A DNA stretch of 64,000 bases from Epiperipatus broadwayi (GCA_028023455.1 JAQFVV010006843.1:238040-302039), one strand, 5' to 3'; positions 23,180-35,993 are shown, numbered from the stretch's first letter. A program made the numbers and translations. Notes: generated from the letters alone by a model not told the origin.

Positions 23180-23490
23180 TATTGTAATGGTCCGGTCTAC
23201 TACGTGTGCAGGGGAAAGAGAGCAGGATCGCATCTAACTACCATCAGACCTAGAGTCTTCATGTAGGATGCTGGAGACGATGCAGTGAAGTACATAACCC
23301 ATGATTACATCTACACTCAATAGATTAGCTCAATATTTATCTATTAAGCCCATATGTAATTTGGGTCAGTTCATCCACATCTTGCCACTCTCTTTCGAAA
23401 TCGTTGCCTCAGATTTCGAACTGAAGAAGAATTCGCGTTTGACTCTCTTAACAGGGATGTATCTATGCAGACTGTTAATCAATAACTGAA
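23180..23490. other. GC-richer block of unknown origin inside the intron
   Basis: The block beginning TGTAATGGTCCGGTCTACTA stands out from its AT-rich surroundings by base composition. It contains short palindromes (for example CGAAAT...ATTTCG at about 23396-23423). The 62-codon frame 23301-23489 has no recognisable domain. A degraded solo LTR or other transposon piece is possible but unproven. Confidence 0.3.
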
Positions 23491-24549
23491 TTAGCTCACC
23501 CTATTTATTAGTAAGGAATAATCTTGATTTAACATTTTTCTTTCATCCTCATCAAACAATAATGTGTATATGTGCATGTGTAGAATACTGGTTTTAGGAT
23601 TGAATGTAACTGCTGGATTAACAAACTAAAGAGACTTTGTCAATTAAACAAAATTTCATATTTATTTACAAAAACAAAAGATATAAAAACATAGAACAAA
23701 TTGTCAATCAATGTAATAAAAAATCCAAAAATATTTACAAGTGCAAAGAGAATTATTTGGATATATCCTTCTATACTTTCAACTTCTATGTCTATGATAA
23801 GTATCTATCATATTATTACTTAAACAATTTAAAATTACTTATCCCCTATTTCCCATAGTAGATACACATAATATAGACATTTATATATCCAAAAGTAATG
23901 AAAACTTTATTAGATAAAAGTGAGACCACTAACTAACTTAATTAGAAATTTAAGCGCAACTCCAGATGCAGTATGTAGTTCTCGGTGGGGAAATTAGTTG
24001 GTCTAAAATAATTATCTTGCATGTTTATATATCATGAAAGAAATGTAATAAAGAGACAATACATGATATGATAGCAAAGTAAATAGTAAAGAATATTAAT
24101 TCAAAGGGTTAGTCATTTATTCATTGAAGAGACAATAAGAATAATATTAGTAAAACATATAACATAATATAAATGGTCATGTCATAGTGTGGTATTAGTT
24201 ATTTTTTTGTTAATTTAAAAGAGAAAGACTCTTACTGTTTAAATACTCAGTTTAAGCACTCAATTTCATAGCAAGAACAAAAATGTCAAGCATCATTTAA
24301 GTATCTAAAATTTTATTAAAAGGAAAAAAAAAACACTTTTCAACCTTCCATCCCTACTATCTTCACATTTTCTTATGTTGGACTGTTCCAAATTGTTGAA
24401 TTAGGCCATTAGTACTTTTGAAATATAAGACTGAGGTAATAAAAACAAACAAACACATATCTACACAAAAGAAAAAAAATCATAATATTTACAACATTTC
24501 ATAAATTGATAAGATGATCAGGCACAATTCTTCATCAGAGTCCTTCTTA
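23491..24549. other. AT-rich intron sequence
   Basis: Nothing recognised on either strand. Confidence 0.45.
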
Positions 24550-25265
24550 CATAATACTTCGGTACTCATCTTTTAGCTAAAGGCACCACTCTGTCGCACT
24601 TTCCACACCAAAATACATTAAAATGCTGTTTCTGTGGCCAACAAATTCAAACCCGCATTTTCAATAGTACAACTTTTTTGTTGCGCTACAGAATGCAGGC
24701 CGCTATGTCGTGTTGCAGTACAGCATGTATGTTGCATGGAAGCAAATACATTTTTCGATTTCGCACAATTTATAAAGTAATTACAGCTTGATGAGAGAGT
24801 TTGTATTTGAATTGTATTGAAATGTTGTTTGCATTGGATTTTTTTTTATTTTAAACTATTGAAATGTTCAGATTTTTTAAAACAATAATTATAAGACTTT
24901 TTACAACGTACTATATTGAACTTTTATTTGGGAAAATGTTAAATATCTTTTCTTTTATTGAGTTGAAATTAGGTAATGTGTCAAGTAACGTACTGTTATT
25001 AACATTCCACAAGACAAAGAAGATTCTACCATCTGTATATTTTTGAAGTAAAAAAGAGCAGTACGAAAAAAATATCCAGTAAGAAAAGTTCAAATATACA
25101 GGTTTTTTTGTAAATTTAATAAAAAGCAAATATTATAAACATGTTTAATAAGTAAAGAAGACATTTGTATGTGTTTGTTGTTGTTTAAAAAAGTTTGAGT
25201 TTCTTTTTCTGTCCGAGTACGGATACAATTTTGAATGTTTTTTTTTTAGCATTACAAACAAACAG

Positions 25266-25428
25266 AACCCTAACTCTAAAACTAACCCTAAACTATCCCT
25301 AAAACTAACCCTAAACCTAATCCTAAACTAACCCTAAAACTAACCCTAAACTAACCCTAAAATTAACCATAAACTAACCCTAAACTAACCCTAAAACTAA
25401 CCCTAAATCTAACCGTAACAACTTTTAC
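25266..25428. repeat. Degenerate interstitial telomere-like array
   Basis: About a dozen AACCCTAA cores separated by one to six bases, mostly as CTAACCCTAAAACTAACCC with a 12-13 bp period, i.e. a TTAGGG-type motif read on the minus strand. The array is degenerate and lies far inside an intron, so it is not a chromosome end. Confidence 0.8.
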
Positions 25429-25470
25429 TTTTATTACGATTATTATTTTTTAGTTAAACAACAACAAAAA

Positions 25471-25610
25471 AAGTCATAACACAAGTAAAAAAATATCCGA
25501 TAGAAAATTGATAAAAAAAAAGCCGTAACACAAATAAAAAAATATCCGATAGAAAATTGATAAAAAAGAAGCTGTAACACAATTTAAAAAGTATACGATA
25601 TAAAAAACAC
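25471..25610. repeat. 49-bp tandem repeat, about 2.5-3 copies
   Basis: GTAACACAA.TAAAAAAATAT continues to CCGATAGAAAATTGATAAAA. Starts lie at 25473, 25522 and 25571, exactly 49 bp apart, with the last copy diverged. Confidence 0.85.
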
Positions 25611-25860
25611 GAATCAAATTGTAATTTGTTGATTTTATTTTACATTTATTATTATCATTTAAATTGTATACGTTAATAAAAAATAATATTTAAAAAAGAT
25701 GATTTTGTTTTGTTTTTATTTTCGCATTACAAAAAAGCACAGAAAAATTATTAAAATCAACGGCCTGTGAAAGTTCATATTTTATAGTTTTAGCGTGAAA
25801 ACGGTGCCATCCTACGGCGACTTTATCTATAATACAAGCACCAATACTTTTTATAATTTA

Positions 25861-26094
25861 TGCATTTTTCTCATTATAAATGATGACTACTGATTGATTC
25901 TGAATAGTGCATTTTGAACATATTTATATTGGAAGTAGGTGGTATTGTTTATACCTCATGTAGATTTCCATCATGTGTGGGCCCAGCTTATCAGGCACTT
26001 CAATGTAGAGAGATAGATATGAATTTCACATGGCCATAGTGGGCAAATGCTCCACCTGATGACAATCATTCTAGCCAAAATATATCATATTTTG

Positions 26095-26134
<40 letters not shown>

Positions 26135-27650
26135 CCTGTATATATATATATATATATATACAGGTTTACATATATATGGTTCACATAAAAAATAAATACA
26201 TATATTTGTAGAATAGAGTTATTTATTATTTGCAATATTGCCTATATAACATTCTGGTCATTATTGTTGTTGTTGTTGTAGTTGATGTTAGTATTCTACT
26301 TCTTATGATGATGATGATGATGAGAGATATAAAATTCAAATTATTTTTGTCATTTGTTCTTTTCATCATTGAATGTTGTGTAATCATTTAGAATCCTAAC
26401 TCTAAACAAAGGTGCAATTTATTATAATCAGTATTGAATAAATTCTCCAAATACATTTCTTTGAAAAATAATGTTGTTCTTCATCTGTTTTGTAGACTGG
26501 TAATGTAGAGTTCTTAAATATATTTATAAAATCATAAATCAACAAATTATTCCTTATGATATAATTTGAACTATTATAATTAGATCTTATGAGCACAATA
26601 TTCGATCTGCTTTTGTCTGTTATAGTCAAGCTTGTTGTTCCAATGTCCTTAAATTTTCTTCTAATATTTAGACTCTTATAAACATATTTTATTAATATTA
26701 TCACTTTAATTTAGATTATAGGCAATTTAGTAATATTCTTAAATTAAAATGTCTTTGCTGATAAATTTAAATTTATTTTAAATATATATTGTGTCCTGTC
26801 AATAGGGATGATGACTTCTAGCAGATATGCCAAGTTTCTACAATAGGCCACAATTGAAGTTTGACTAGGTACTATTTAAAAGACTGACCATTTTCCTAAT
26901 CATCTTTCATCAACTATAATAATTGTACTTAGGTAATACTGTTATTTATCCAGATCCACTTTAACATGGTTAAATAGTCCTAAATAAGGTGTAATTCCCC
27001 ATAACAATTGTGAGACTCATGTTATCCTATAAACCATATCACATCCCCTTAACATTAAACAAATACAGAAGTATTTATCCAAAGGCTTGAGAATACCTAG
27101 ACACTCCTTCTTATTAAGCACCCAAATATTCCCATGATTAACAATAATGTTTCAATGAACATAATAAAACATATGTAGCAATTAAATTTCAATGAAATTA
27201 ATGGATAAATTATATTATCATTTTATTGCATGTAGAGCCTTTATTCTTATTATTTCATAGGATGATGATTAGAAATAATCACAATAATAATTTTATATTA
27301 AGGAGATGCTAATCATTGATTTTAATTAATTCTTCATACTACCTATAGAATATCAAGAGGGATTTTACTGAACTCTATGAATAGTGCACCAATCAATAAA
27401 AGACTTATAACCCAAACTTATAATCAAACTGATGCTACTGCTTTATATTTATGTTCCCTAATACTTACTATTAAATTAATATTGTTATCCAAATTATGGT
27501 TATATTTCATACTGTCAATAATAAAACCATTAAGCATCGCATGATCACCATCTCATCCTAGCACATAATTATTTGTAAATATTTTTATGTTTTCAATTTC
27601 ATTCTCATAGTTTTATAGTTAAGTAGAGATAAAAGGTGGTTGATGGAGGG
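25861..27650. other. AT-rich intron with palindromic AT microsatellite
   Basis: An (AT)n tract covers about 26096-26160. Its second half is an exact palindrome, AACCTGTATATAT...ATATATACAGGTT, at 26133-26167. A GTT run lies near 26262-26280 and a GAT run near 26305-26322. No gene. Confidence 0.55.
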
Positions 27651-27754
27651 TTGCATTAGATCCTAATATCTAGGTGCAGTGCTCTCAGATCCAAAGCTCC
27701 TCACTGACGAAGGCCACAAGCCAGAAACTAGTCTGAGGATATTGGATGAGTAGG

Positions 27755-27845
27755 CATTTGATTGGGATTTTATGCACAAACCTTCTGGCATCCATTGATT
27801 ACTCTGATTGGCACAGGGTGGCACTACTGTATGGAGAGAGTTTTG
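27755..27845. repeat. Dispersed repeat related to 41760-41845
   Basis: ATTTTATGCACAAACCTTCT followed by GGCATCC, TTGATTA and a GG.TG.CAC..GTATGGAG end is shared with 41760-41845 at roughly three-quarters identity. The sequence just upstream (27660-27750, GC-richer) may belong to the same element. Confidence 0.6.
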
Positions 27846-29067
27846 CCTTGTTTACTGTCAATAATAACTAATTCATACTTCAATTCCTTATAAATAAGCA
27901 TACTTTAATAATTTGCGATATCAACACTGACTTATGTGGGCAAGGCAGCTTACAGTAAGTTAAAATCTCTTTTAAGAAATGTGTGCTTAGTTGTCTAAAC
28001 TGGATTAGTCTATCACTTCAATCTCAAACTGTACACTTTGAGTTTATGTGATGTAGTGACAGTGACTCTCAGAAAACATATACAACATTTGATACGTAAA
28101 TTAGTTTTTCAAAAACAACAATTTTAAACATATCATTTACAACAATATTATAATAAACATTTTAACTAATAAGTAATTTAAAATAACAAGAGTAATAAGG
28201 TTAAATACTCACATAATATAATGATATTAGAAACAATTAAACATAATAAATATTTCGGATGTTTACAATAAAACTAAAAAAAATACCCTTCCATATGATC
28301 GGATGCTGTTGTGATTTTTCTCATTATATACATATACTTTTTTTATATATCACAGATCAAATATTTCCATTAGATAAAGATTTCTTCTTCCTTCCCTTTT
28401 TCAATTAATCTCTTATAATTATGTTATGTTTTAAATTATAAAGATAAAATGGAAAACATTAACTATTATATTCTTGTTTCGCTATAACACTCCTATTATA
28501 ATACAGTGAAATTTACTTTTGTTAATTGTATAGGTCCCCATGATATTTATCCTTTGATCTTTATTTATCTATTTTTCTAAAATGTTATTATACTACCTAT
28601 AAAATCATAAATTAGTTCTATTTGCTAAATTACAACCAAGAAGAATTTTATGCGATATAATATTAAATCTGAATCCCTATATTTTCCTATAATAATTTTC
28701 ATTTACAATTTAAATAAATCGCCCTTTGGTATATCCTCAATAAAATATTTATCTTTGCTTTAACTAACTACTTAATTATTACCTTTACATCACTGATTTA
28801 TATGTATTTAATATCTTTTCTTTAATTGTTTGATTCTGTAAATTACAAATTAAGACTACTTATAATTCCTTGTAACTATATTAAATTGACGATTGTAAAA
28901 CATAGGATCAAATTTAAATTATCGGTTTTTTTTTTTTTCAATTTTATATATTTAAACATAAACCCATTCCCTCTACATCACATATATATTGTTAACTACT
29001 TTTATTGTATATATTTCATTAACTATGACATTAATCACATGTATTTCTTTTCTTCCCATGTGTCAAA
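27846..29067. other. AT-rich intron sequence
   Basis: No supported feature. The 96-codon frame at 28826-29116 runs into the tRNA-like sequence and is not a gene. Confidence 0.45.
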
Positions 29068-29133
29068 TGCGTTAACCGGGAACCCGGGCCAGCTGCTTGG
29101 AAGGCAGCTATGCTAATCGCTAGGCCACAACGC
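29068..29133 (-). pseudogene. tRNA-Gly(TCC)-like pseudogene
   Basis: On the minus strand the sequence begins GCGTTGTGGCCTAGCGATTA and has an anticodon arm GCTGCCTTCCAAGCAGC (anticodon TCC). The 3' side is CCCGGGTTCCCGG followed by TTAACGC, which pairs with the 5' GCGTT. The T-loop is about 5 nt short (GTTCGATTC reduced to GTTC), so the T arm is damaged. It may be a dead tRNA gene or the head of a tRNA-derived SINE. The next 12 nt on the minus strand after three bases (TGACACATGGGA) also follow the tRNA-like sequence at 35.8 kb. Confidence 0.75.
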
Positions 29134-31489
29134 TTGACAAAAAAAACTCTAAGACTATTTGATAAAACGTAACTTTTTAAAATAATTAATAATACCAAAT
29201 TAAATCACTTATTATTTCCAATCCCACCCCCTTACTGTAAGGACAATTATATTTAATGTATAAAATTAACCTATATACAACGATTACGTGCGATTTTTTT
29301 TTATTAAATATAAGTTCTCAAAAAAAAAAAATCTCTAACTTTTACAAGCATACTAACAGTTATTTACAATGCAGGCTAGTCACAGACTCGTATTATAATC
29401 ATTTTTGCTCCGTTGATCATTCTCCAAAGATTACTATGATTATAACATTCATTAGACATGGAGTTATTTTCAATGTATAAGCTATTTATTCTTTTCTTTG
29501 GTAATTGAAGAGTATAGTCAATTCCTGCATGAATAATAATTTAGCATTGGCTGATTCTTGTTCAATTTTGATCACTATTATCATTCTTAAGGAAACATTT
29601 ACATTTTTTTTTTAAAGTAAATAATAGTATCTTCTCCATATATTTCACACTTCCCAAGGCGCTCCTGGTTATTCCCTCTTAGTCCATTATTTATTCTCCG
29701 TGTAGATTTATTTTCGTTAAATATTTTCTGGGGTGGTTTTCTTTCTGATACTTGTTTTATGTATTTTATTTTTCATTCCCAGAGGATATATATTTCATCT
29801 ATGTTAACAGATCGCTATTGTTCTATACACATATAGATTCAATCTTCATTGAACATACATATATAACACAGTATAAAATGATATTGAAATTAGTATTGCT
29901 AATTTTTACTCCTTTGCTCACATAAAATTTGATTCATATATGCTCTACTATTTATTTTTAAATTCGAGGTATGCCTTCTGTGATTATCTATTCCTACTTT
30001 AGTTCTAGATATTTTTTTAAAAAGCATACTTAGCTTTATCCAAAGAATATTGATTTTCATTTGTCTTTGGTTGATTATTTAGACTACTCTGACGCAGGAA
30101 TAATTTATGTAGCTTATCCATCAAATTCAGCCTAAATTCAGTACTCTTAAAGTTTTCTTTCAGTGAGTATATTCCATGAACAGATGTACCACGTCTGGCC
30201 TGCATTTTAAAATACTTTCTTCCTATAACAATTCTATTATCCTTTCATTTTAATTAAAATTTTGTGACATATCTTTTTAAAATTATCACATAATTAAGAT
30301 TTATTATTTTTGTTAAAAAATAACAATATTTGAAGAAGTTTTGATCAAACTTTGAAGATAAAAAAAAAATCAAAACTAGTTACTTGTTCCTATCTGTACA
30401 TTTTTTTTCCTTTTTTTTTTATCTTCAATTTTTATTGAAAGGATTGCTTGACTCTTCTTGATTGGTTGGTTTCTTCCCCCCACCCCTTTATCTCTCTCTG
30501 CTTTCAAAACATTTATTTAGTTATGAATATTTAATTTGTTTTTAAAATGAAATTTTTCAGTTTTGAAATATTTTTTTAATAAAGATAATATTTATTAAAA
30601 TACCATTTATTCTCTTGATTTAGATCATTAAATTTGTAAAATGAATCATTTGTTTACTTTTAAACATCATTTAAGATTGATCTAAAAACAATAATCGTTT
30701 TTTATAATATTAAATGAGCACAGACAATAATTATCTATCTATATATAAAGCATCTTTGTTTAGCAGATAACATTTGAACCTCATTATATTTTTAAATGAT
30801 ATCAACTGTTTACTTATTTGTAGCTGTAATAAATTTATAATCTTTTATGTACATTTATAGTTAACTAGTTTACCCAGCATTTATAACCTTTGTACAACTT
30901 TAAATTATCTAAACCCAAGTTCAAACTCTATAATAACCATCATGTCATTATCTTTCCTAGTTTAATAAGTAAATATTGGATTTTATAAAATTAAAAATTA
31001 TGCAACAAAAATTTATTCCCTCTTTTATTTTAGGATAGGGTGTAATAATAAAAAGTGCACTATATATATATATATTGTTTGTTACATTCTTTTTATGTTA
31101 TAGGCATTGTATTTACTCCATTTACTAATCTAATCTGTAACCTGTAAGTGGTTATATGCAGTTGTTTAGTATTTAAGTAAATGAATTGAATTATATAGAC
31201 GTTTATGTTGCTACAGTAGGATATCTTCTTTTCATATCTGTAATATTTGATTGGATCCTGTATATGTAAATTAAAAATTTATTTTACAGGCTTGGATTTT
31301 TAAAAAAAATATTTAGCCATTGTTAACCCATATTACCATTCTATACTGCTTTCTAAATGAATACCTATATTTAGCTAAAATCTAAATAAGATTGAAAAAT
31401 TACTCAAAACATCAAACATTCATGGTTGAAAATCTTTTGGGACACTTTCTTTTTCTTCACATATTTTTTATGGTATCTGTTATGGTGAT
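29134..31489. other. AT-rich intron sequence
   Basis: No supported exon or element. Open frames at 29256-29480 and 30017-30205 lack any recognisable domain. Confidence 0.45.
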
Positions 31490-31562
31490 GGAGGGACACT
31501 GATTTCCAGTCATCCAATTACAGGACATCTTAGCTGCCAGAAATAAATCAATCAATCAATCA

Positions 31563-31636
<74 letters not shown>

Positions 31637-31720
31637 TGAAATGGAAATCTCCAATCCCTTTCCGTTTCACCATCAACCTAATGACCTACTCATCTGAACT
31701 AGTTTCGAACCTATGTCAAA
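31490..31720. repeat. SINE-like sequence with CAAT/CTAT microsatellite tail
   Basis: A (CAAT)n tract followed by (CTAT)n covers about 31538-31635. On the minus strand the flank contains TAGGTTCGAAACTAG, similar to an RNA polymerase III B box (GGTTCGANNCC), and the sequence runs into (GATA)n as a tail. No clear A box. The SINE assignment is tentative; the microsatellite itself is certain. Confidence 0.45.
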
Positions 31721-31739
31721 TGTAAAAATGTATATATAT

Positions 31740-31965
31740 AAATCGAGCGGGAAAACTTTGCTATAATTGCCGCTTAAATGGCATTATCCATTTACATACG
31801 AAGACATGCTATAATTAGACAGGTTTGATAAAATTATAGCGGAGAAATGCTCATAAATTATTATAAAATGTTTTATTAATTTTCGGTCAATTCTAAATTA
31901 TATTTCGCTATTATATTCGTATGTGGATGGATAATTTAAACCTTGAAATAATGGCAAAATGATTC
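31740..31965. repeat. Imperfect inverted-repeat block
   Basis: ATTATCCATTTACATACGAA near 31787 is mirrored by TTCGTATGTGGATGGATAAT near 31917. CTATAATTGCCGCT and AATTATAGCGG pair inside. Probably a diverged fold-back element. Confidence 0.4.
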
Positions 31966-32687
31966 ATATATATTTAAGTTTAAATAAAAGTAATGTAAAT
32001 GTTTTCTTTAATTTATTTAACGGTTTTCTGATTTAATGTTTTACATATATAGTTGAAACAAGTATTTTCTTTAAATTTGCTTTTTTTTTTTAATAAACAA
32101 ATATGTTAAAAGTTATTTAGTTTTATAAAATAAGAATTATCTGTTCGCAATTAAAAATGAGAATTTTTGTAAACAAGATATCAATTAGTGACACACCCGG
32201 GTAAAAAAGTAAAATCTGTTTTCTGATTGATTTTTGTTTGCAACAAAAGACTTTTTCATTAAATCAGAATACCGTTCCTTCTGCTAAGTAATAACACCTG
32301 AAAAGGAATTTAATTAATGAAAATGAATCAAATTATATAGTTTATATATTTTGATACATTTTTTTAAGGAAATTAAATATAACACCTCGGAGATTTTATC
32401 AGTTGTTGTAGAAATTGAATTATATTATTTTGCTTTAATTAAAAGTCAATTGGTCCCGAGGCTTACAAAATTCCAGAAAGGTGTTAAAGTTTAGTAGAAG
32501 GATATAAATAGGCCTTATTTTAAGCGGGAAGGGGGAATCCATCTTACTTTTGAAGAGAGTCAACAGGAGAAGTTTTATTATTGTTCAACCTTAACATGTC
32601 TGGCTAAAGTCAGGCAAAATTTTGCTGCTTTCCCGTGATGGAACGCCTAGTTTAATCCATCAAATGCCAAAGGAACAACCAAGCTTA

Positions 32688-32880
32688 CACCAACTAAATT
32701 TGAAGATGCCATAAGCCGTAAAAATAATTTGCCCTCGTTCCGATTTCAATCCAGCTAAAGAAACACTATTTTAAAAAATCATCTCCCAACTAAATTGAAG
32801 ATGCCATAAGCCGCCAAAGAAGTCACCTTCATTTCCAGCTTGAATCTCTCCTTAGCTACAGAACTATTTTAGTATTATTT
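32688..32880. repeat. Two-copy tandem repeat, about 98-bp unit
   Basis: CCAACTAAATTTGAAGATGC followed by CATAAGCCG starts at about 32691 and again, with one T less, at about 32789. Each copy continues with similar CC.TCGTTCC/CCTTCATTTCC and CTAAAGAAACACTATTTT/CTACAGAACTATTTT blocks. It lies in a GC-richer block (32500-32900) of unknown origin. Confidence 0.7.
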
Positions 32881-34389
32881 AAAATCGCAGAGCTCTGTGT
32901 GCATTTCAAAAACATTCATTATTTCTTCAAAAACAGGTTAGCTAACCATATTATTGAAATTTCTATCTAAATTGTTTTCGAAATAATATTTAAATGAAAT
33001 ACTTTTTGCTAATACAATAGTGTAAACTGTCTAAATTGTTTCCTAAAATATTTTAATTCTATAAATGAAATACTTTTGCTAAATTTCTGTTAATTAATGT
33101 TTTGCTATATAATTTAATCACTGCAATTATATTTTGCTTTTCTTTTGCTTATTTTATTTATTATTAGTTATGCCTATGTTTCGAAACGGCGTGCATTTAA
33201 TTATTAATATGTTTTTAAACATATAAATTTAAAATCTTCGTATTATTATTCATATAGCGTCATTTCGAAACCCAAATTCATATTTTGTCATTTAATAAAT
33301 TAATTAATATAAATATAAAATGTGGCTTTTCAACCTTTAATTATTATATTACTAAAGATTAAACTAGCCTGGAGTGCAATCATAAGTATATTTTTTTTTA
33401 GTTAAGTATTCATAAGTCCCCTATTAAATATACTTTCCCCCCTTTTAAAAGTTTAGTAGTTATAGATAACTAAAGAGATTGAACGGGATAAAGTAAAGTT
33501 GGTATCTATACATTCCTGTCAGTAGCATATCGTATTTCTCATGCTACAGAAGAGTTGGCTCTTTTGATCAAGCTGATGATCTAGTGTTCATTTAATATAT
33601 GATCTTTAATTTATAATATCCTTCGGCTTGGCGGATGTGGGATTTATTAATATTTTCTCGTTGTGCTGTTTTATATATAAAATGGAGCCACGGCGTTGCC
33701 AGAACATCTTCTCTTATGGGTAGTGCAGTAGCGAAGTCTGAGCTACGGGCCAGATTAGCACATAAGTCCCCCGCCTCTGAACCAAATAAAGGTTCCCCAT
33801 GACGACCGGTTATTGGGTAAACCGTTGTTTGTCACAAAAACCCTAAAACTATTCTTCCATCCACAGAGCCACTTTATTATTATATTTTACTTGTGCCTAG
33901 CATATTAGTAAAATCGTTATAGCCAACTCTCTTTCCCTAATATGCAGTCTTCGGCGTTGATCCGAAGCAATCTTGAAAACCCGTTCGATCTAAAGCTATC
34001 TGGGATGCTTTATAAGCCCATAGTTGATATAAAATTAGTATAGTCAGATGTATTATTAAGTTTCACTCCAGACTTGGTTTGATTTTACGTAAAAGAGCCA
34101 CTCAAACTGATTATAAAAGGACATAACAAATAAGTTAATGTAGTGATTAGTTGTATAGCAGGATATTTGGCTCCATTGAATCATAGCCACAAACCTATTT
34201 TGCCAACAACAATTGTCAATAAATATATTTTAATTCATCATATATCAGTTTCTGTCTCATTATTAAATCAATCCAATTCACTAATTGCCCATAAGTATTC
34301 ATTAGTAAAGCCCCTATTATTTAAATATGTTAGATTTTATCTGTGGAATGTCTAGTATTTACGTTGTTTATATATATGTTTAAGTCCAT
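32881..34389. other. Mixed-composition intron block, unclassified
   Basis: AT-rich sequence with GC-richer islands at 33480-33600, 33690-33840 and 33945-34020. ATAAGTCCCC recurs near 33411 and 33762, and GAGCCAC recurs near 33686, 33865 and 34095. This suggests fragments of one or more old transposable elements, but no coding motif was recognised. Confidence 0.35.
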
Positions 34390-34635
34390 GAGTCTTATTG
34401 TTTTCTCCGATTTGCTAGTGGGCCGGATGAAGAATTAAATCTTGTGTGCTACCATTGTTATGTTATCCATTGGGTGTTAGATCTGGTGCTTGGAGAATGG
34501 GTTCGAATCCAGGCTGGTCCCTGACCTAAATCTCGGGCTTGACTGGGTTTGAAGTACATTTTGTGAGTTCCAGCTCGTGTTAGATGGATAAGCATGTTTT
34601 GACTGGCACACTATCTATCTATCTATCTTATACTT
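34390..34635 (+). repeat. SINE-like sequence with B-box and TATC tail
   Basis: GGGTTCGAATCCAGGC at about 34499-34514 matches the pol III B box. The sequence is GC-richer than its surroundings and ends in a short (TATC)n tract at about 34610-34630. No convincing A box or full tRNA fold was seen, so the 5' part is diverged or truncated. Confidence 0.5.
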
Positions 34636-35459
34636 TACTAGTATTTCATAGAAAATTATGTATATATGAAACTTACCAAGTATCTGAAAGAAATGCATGT
34701 TTTACTATGCCTTCTTTGTCTCTGTAAATGTAGGTGAGGTTCATATAACACACACACACACACACAAACAAATAAGTATTTCTTTTATTTATTTGGTGAG
34801 TCAAATCATGATAATTGTACATCATATGCATGGGAGATTTTTAATAACTAATCATAAACATTTATTTTTAATCCTAATATACATATGTAAATATTGAATG
34901 TTTTAAAAATGTTATTAAATTTTCATTATTTACATGTACATAAAAATATTTTAATTATATATATAATTTAAATGGACATAAACCAAATCCCTCTCCATAA
35001 ACTATAAATAAATAATGCACATAAATCAATAAATGATAAATAATAGAAGAAATTCAACTACTTTTTCAACTTTATAAGTTTTCATTTGCTAACATTACTG
35101 GAATGCGTCATTCCAATATGACAGTAACTATTTCAAAATTACGATTGTGCAAATAAAGAATTGTGATTGGATCCCATATTTAATAACATTTATAATACTA
35201 ATGAAATTTAAGTTTGTAAATGTAAATATCAAACAGTATATCTTAATGTATATGCAATTCAAATGAATTGGGCTGATATATAATTTTCAATTTTTCTTTA
35301 TTTCTAGCAACGTCAGTAAATGAAAGCTTCTTAAACTGAAGTGATAGATAAATGTACTTTATTTTTTAGTATTTAATGATGTATAAGTGTTATTTATTCA
35401 TAGATTGTGGGGGTGAATTGACTTCCTGTTTGAATTTTAAATACATTAAGCAGTATAAA
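34636..35459. other. AT-rich intron sequence
   Basis: A short (CA)n tract lies at about 34749-34765. Nothing else was recognised. Confidence 0.45.
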
Positions 35460-35474
35460 TTACATATATAGATA

Positions 35475-35630
35475 TTAAAATAGGAAGATTTTCATGGGCT
35501 ACAAATATAAATGAAGTATTATCCGGGTTTATACAGTATAATTTATTATAGTAAAAATATATACCAGCCGAATCATTGGTATATATTTTTACTACAATAA
35601 TTCATATGAACCCGGATAATATTTTATTTA
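35475..35630. repeat. Fold-back with Penelope family A-like end
   Basis: Arms of about 45 bp (35520-35567 and 35579-35625) share TATTATCCGGGTT and GTAAAAATATATACC with their complements, around a 12-bp loop. The outer left flank (GGAAGATTTTCATGGGCTAC, then TATCCGGGTT) is laid out like the family A end (GAAGATTTGCACGGGTTAAA, then TTGCGGGTT), suggesting a related terminus. Non-coding. Confidence 0.55.
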
Positions 35631-35746
35631 TATATATATCATTAAAAACCATTCAACGTTTATACAAACACATTATCAATAACACTCAACAATTTCAAAC
35701 AGTTGTCAAGGCAACTTCCTTTTAACAATATTTTTTTCCCATGTGT

Positions 35747-35828
35747 CATAGCATCAGCCGCGAAACGAACCCGCCAAATAGGGATGACTGCTTGTAAAGC
35801 AGCTGTCGCTGACCTCTCGACTACCAAT
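35747..35828 (-). pseudogene. tRNA-like pseudogene, anticodon TAC (Val-like)
   Basis: On the minus strand AGCATTG pairs with TGATGCT as a 7-bp acceptor stem (with G-T pairs). GTCG/CGAC gives a D stem, and GCTGC-TTTACAA-GCAGT gives a good anticodon arm with TAC. The variable region is long and the T arm (GCGGGTTCGTTTCGCGG) pairs poorly, so it is probably not functional. As at 29.1 kb, TGACACATGGGA follows on the minus strand. Confidence 0.55.
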
Positions 35829-35993
35829 GCTTTTGCTACAATAAATCATATGATATTTCATTTATATGTATATAGTTTAGAAATAAAAATAAATAATTCT
35901 ATCTTTGTAACTTCCTGGCAGTTTATGTAAATAAACGAATAAAGAATTATTAGCATTGTTATTATTGCAATTTTATTTCATTATTTTTTTTAG

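Larger units (their letters stand above)
24550..25860. other. Composite island: GC-richer ends around telomere-like and 49-bp repeats
   Basis: GC-richer segments at 24560-24735 and 25760-25850 bracket the repeats listed below. The two ends share weak direct similarity (GGCACCACTCTGTCGCACTTT versus GGTGCCATCCTACGGCGACTTT). This may be a non-autonomous element carrying internal arrays. No ORF is supported. Confidence 0.35.

Noticed and set aside
23301-23489. 62-codon ORF as an exon
   Set aside because: It lacks M13 similarity, would break the exon B to exon C junction phase, and lies in a compositionally odd block likely to be repeat-derived.
25266-25428. True chromosome end
   Set aside because: The telomere-like motifs are degenerate and lie inside an intron with host exons on both sides.
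29068-29133. Functional tRNA-Gly gene
   Set aside because: The anticodon arm is good, but the T loop is missing about five bases, so normal folding is unlikely.
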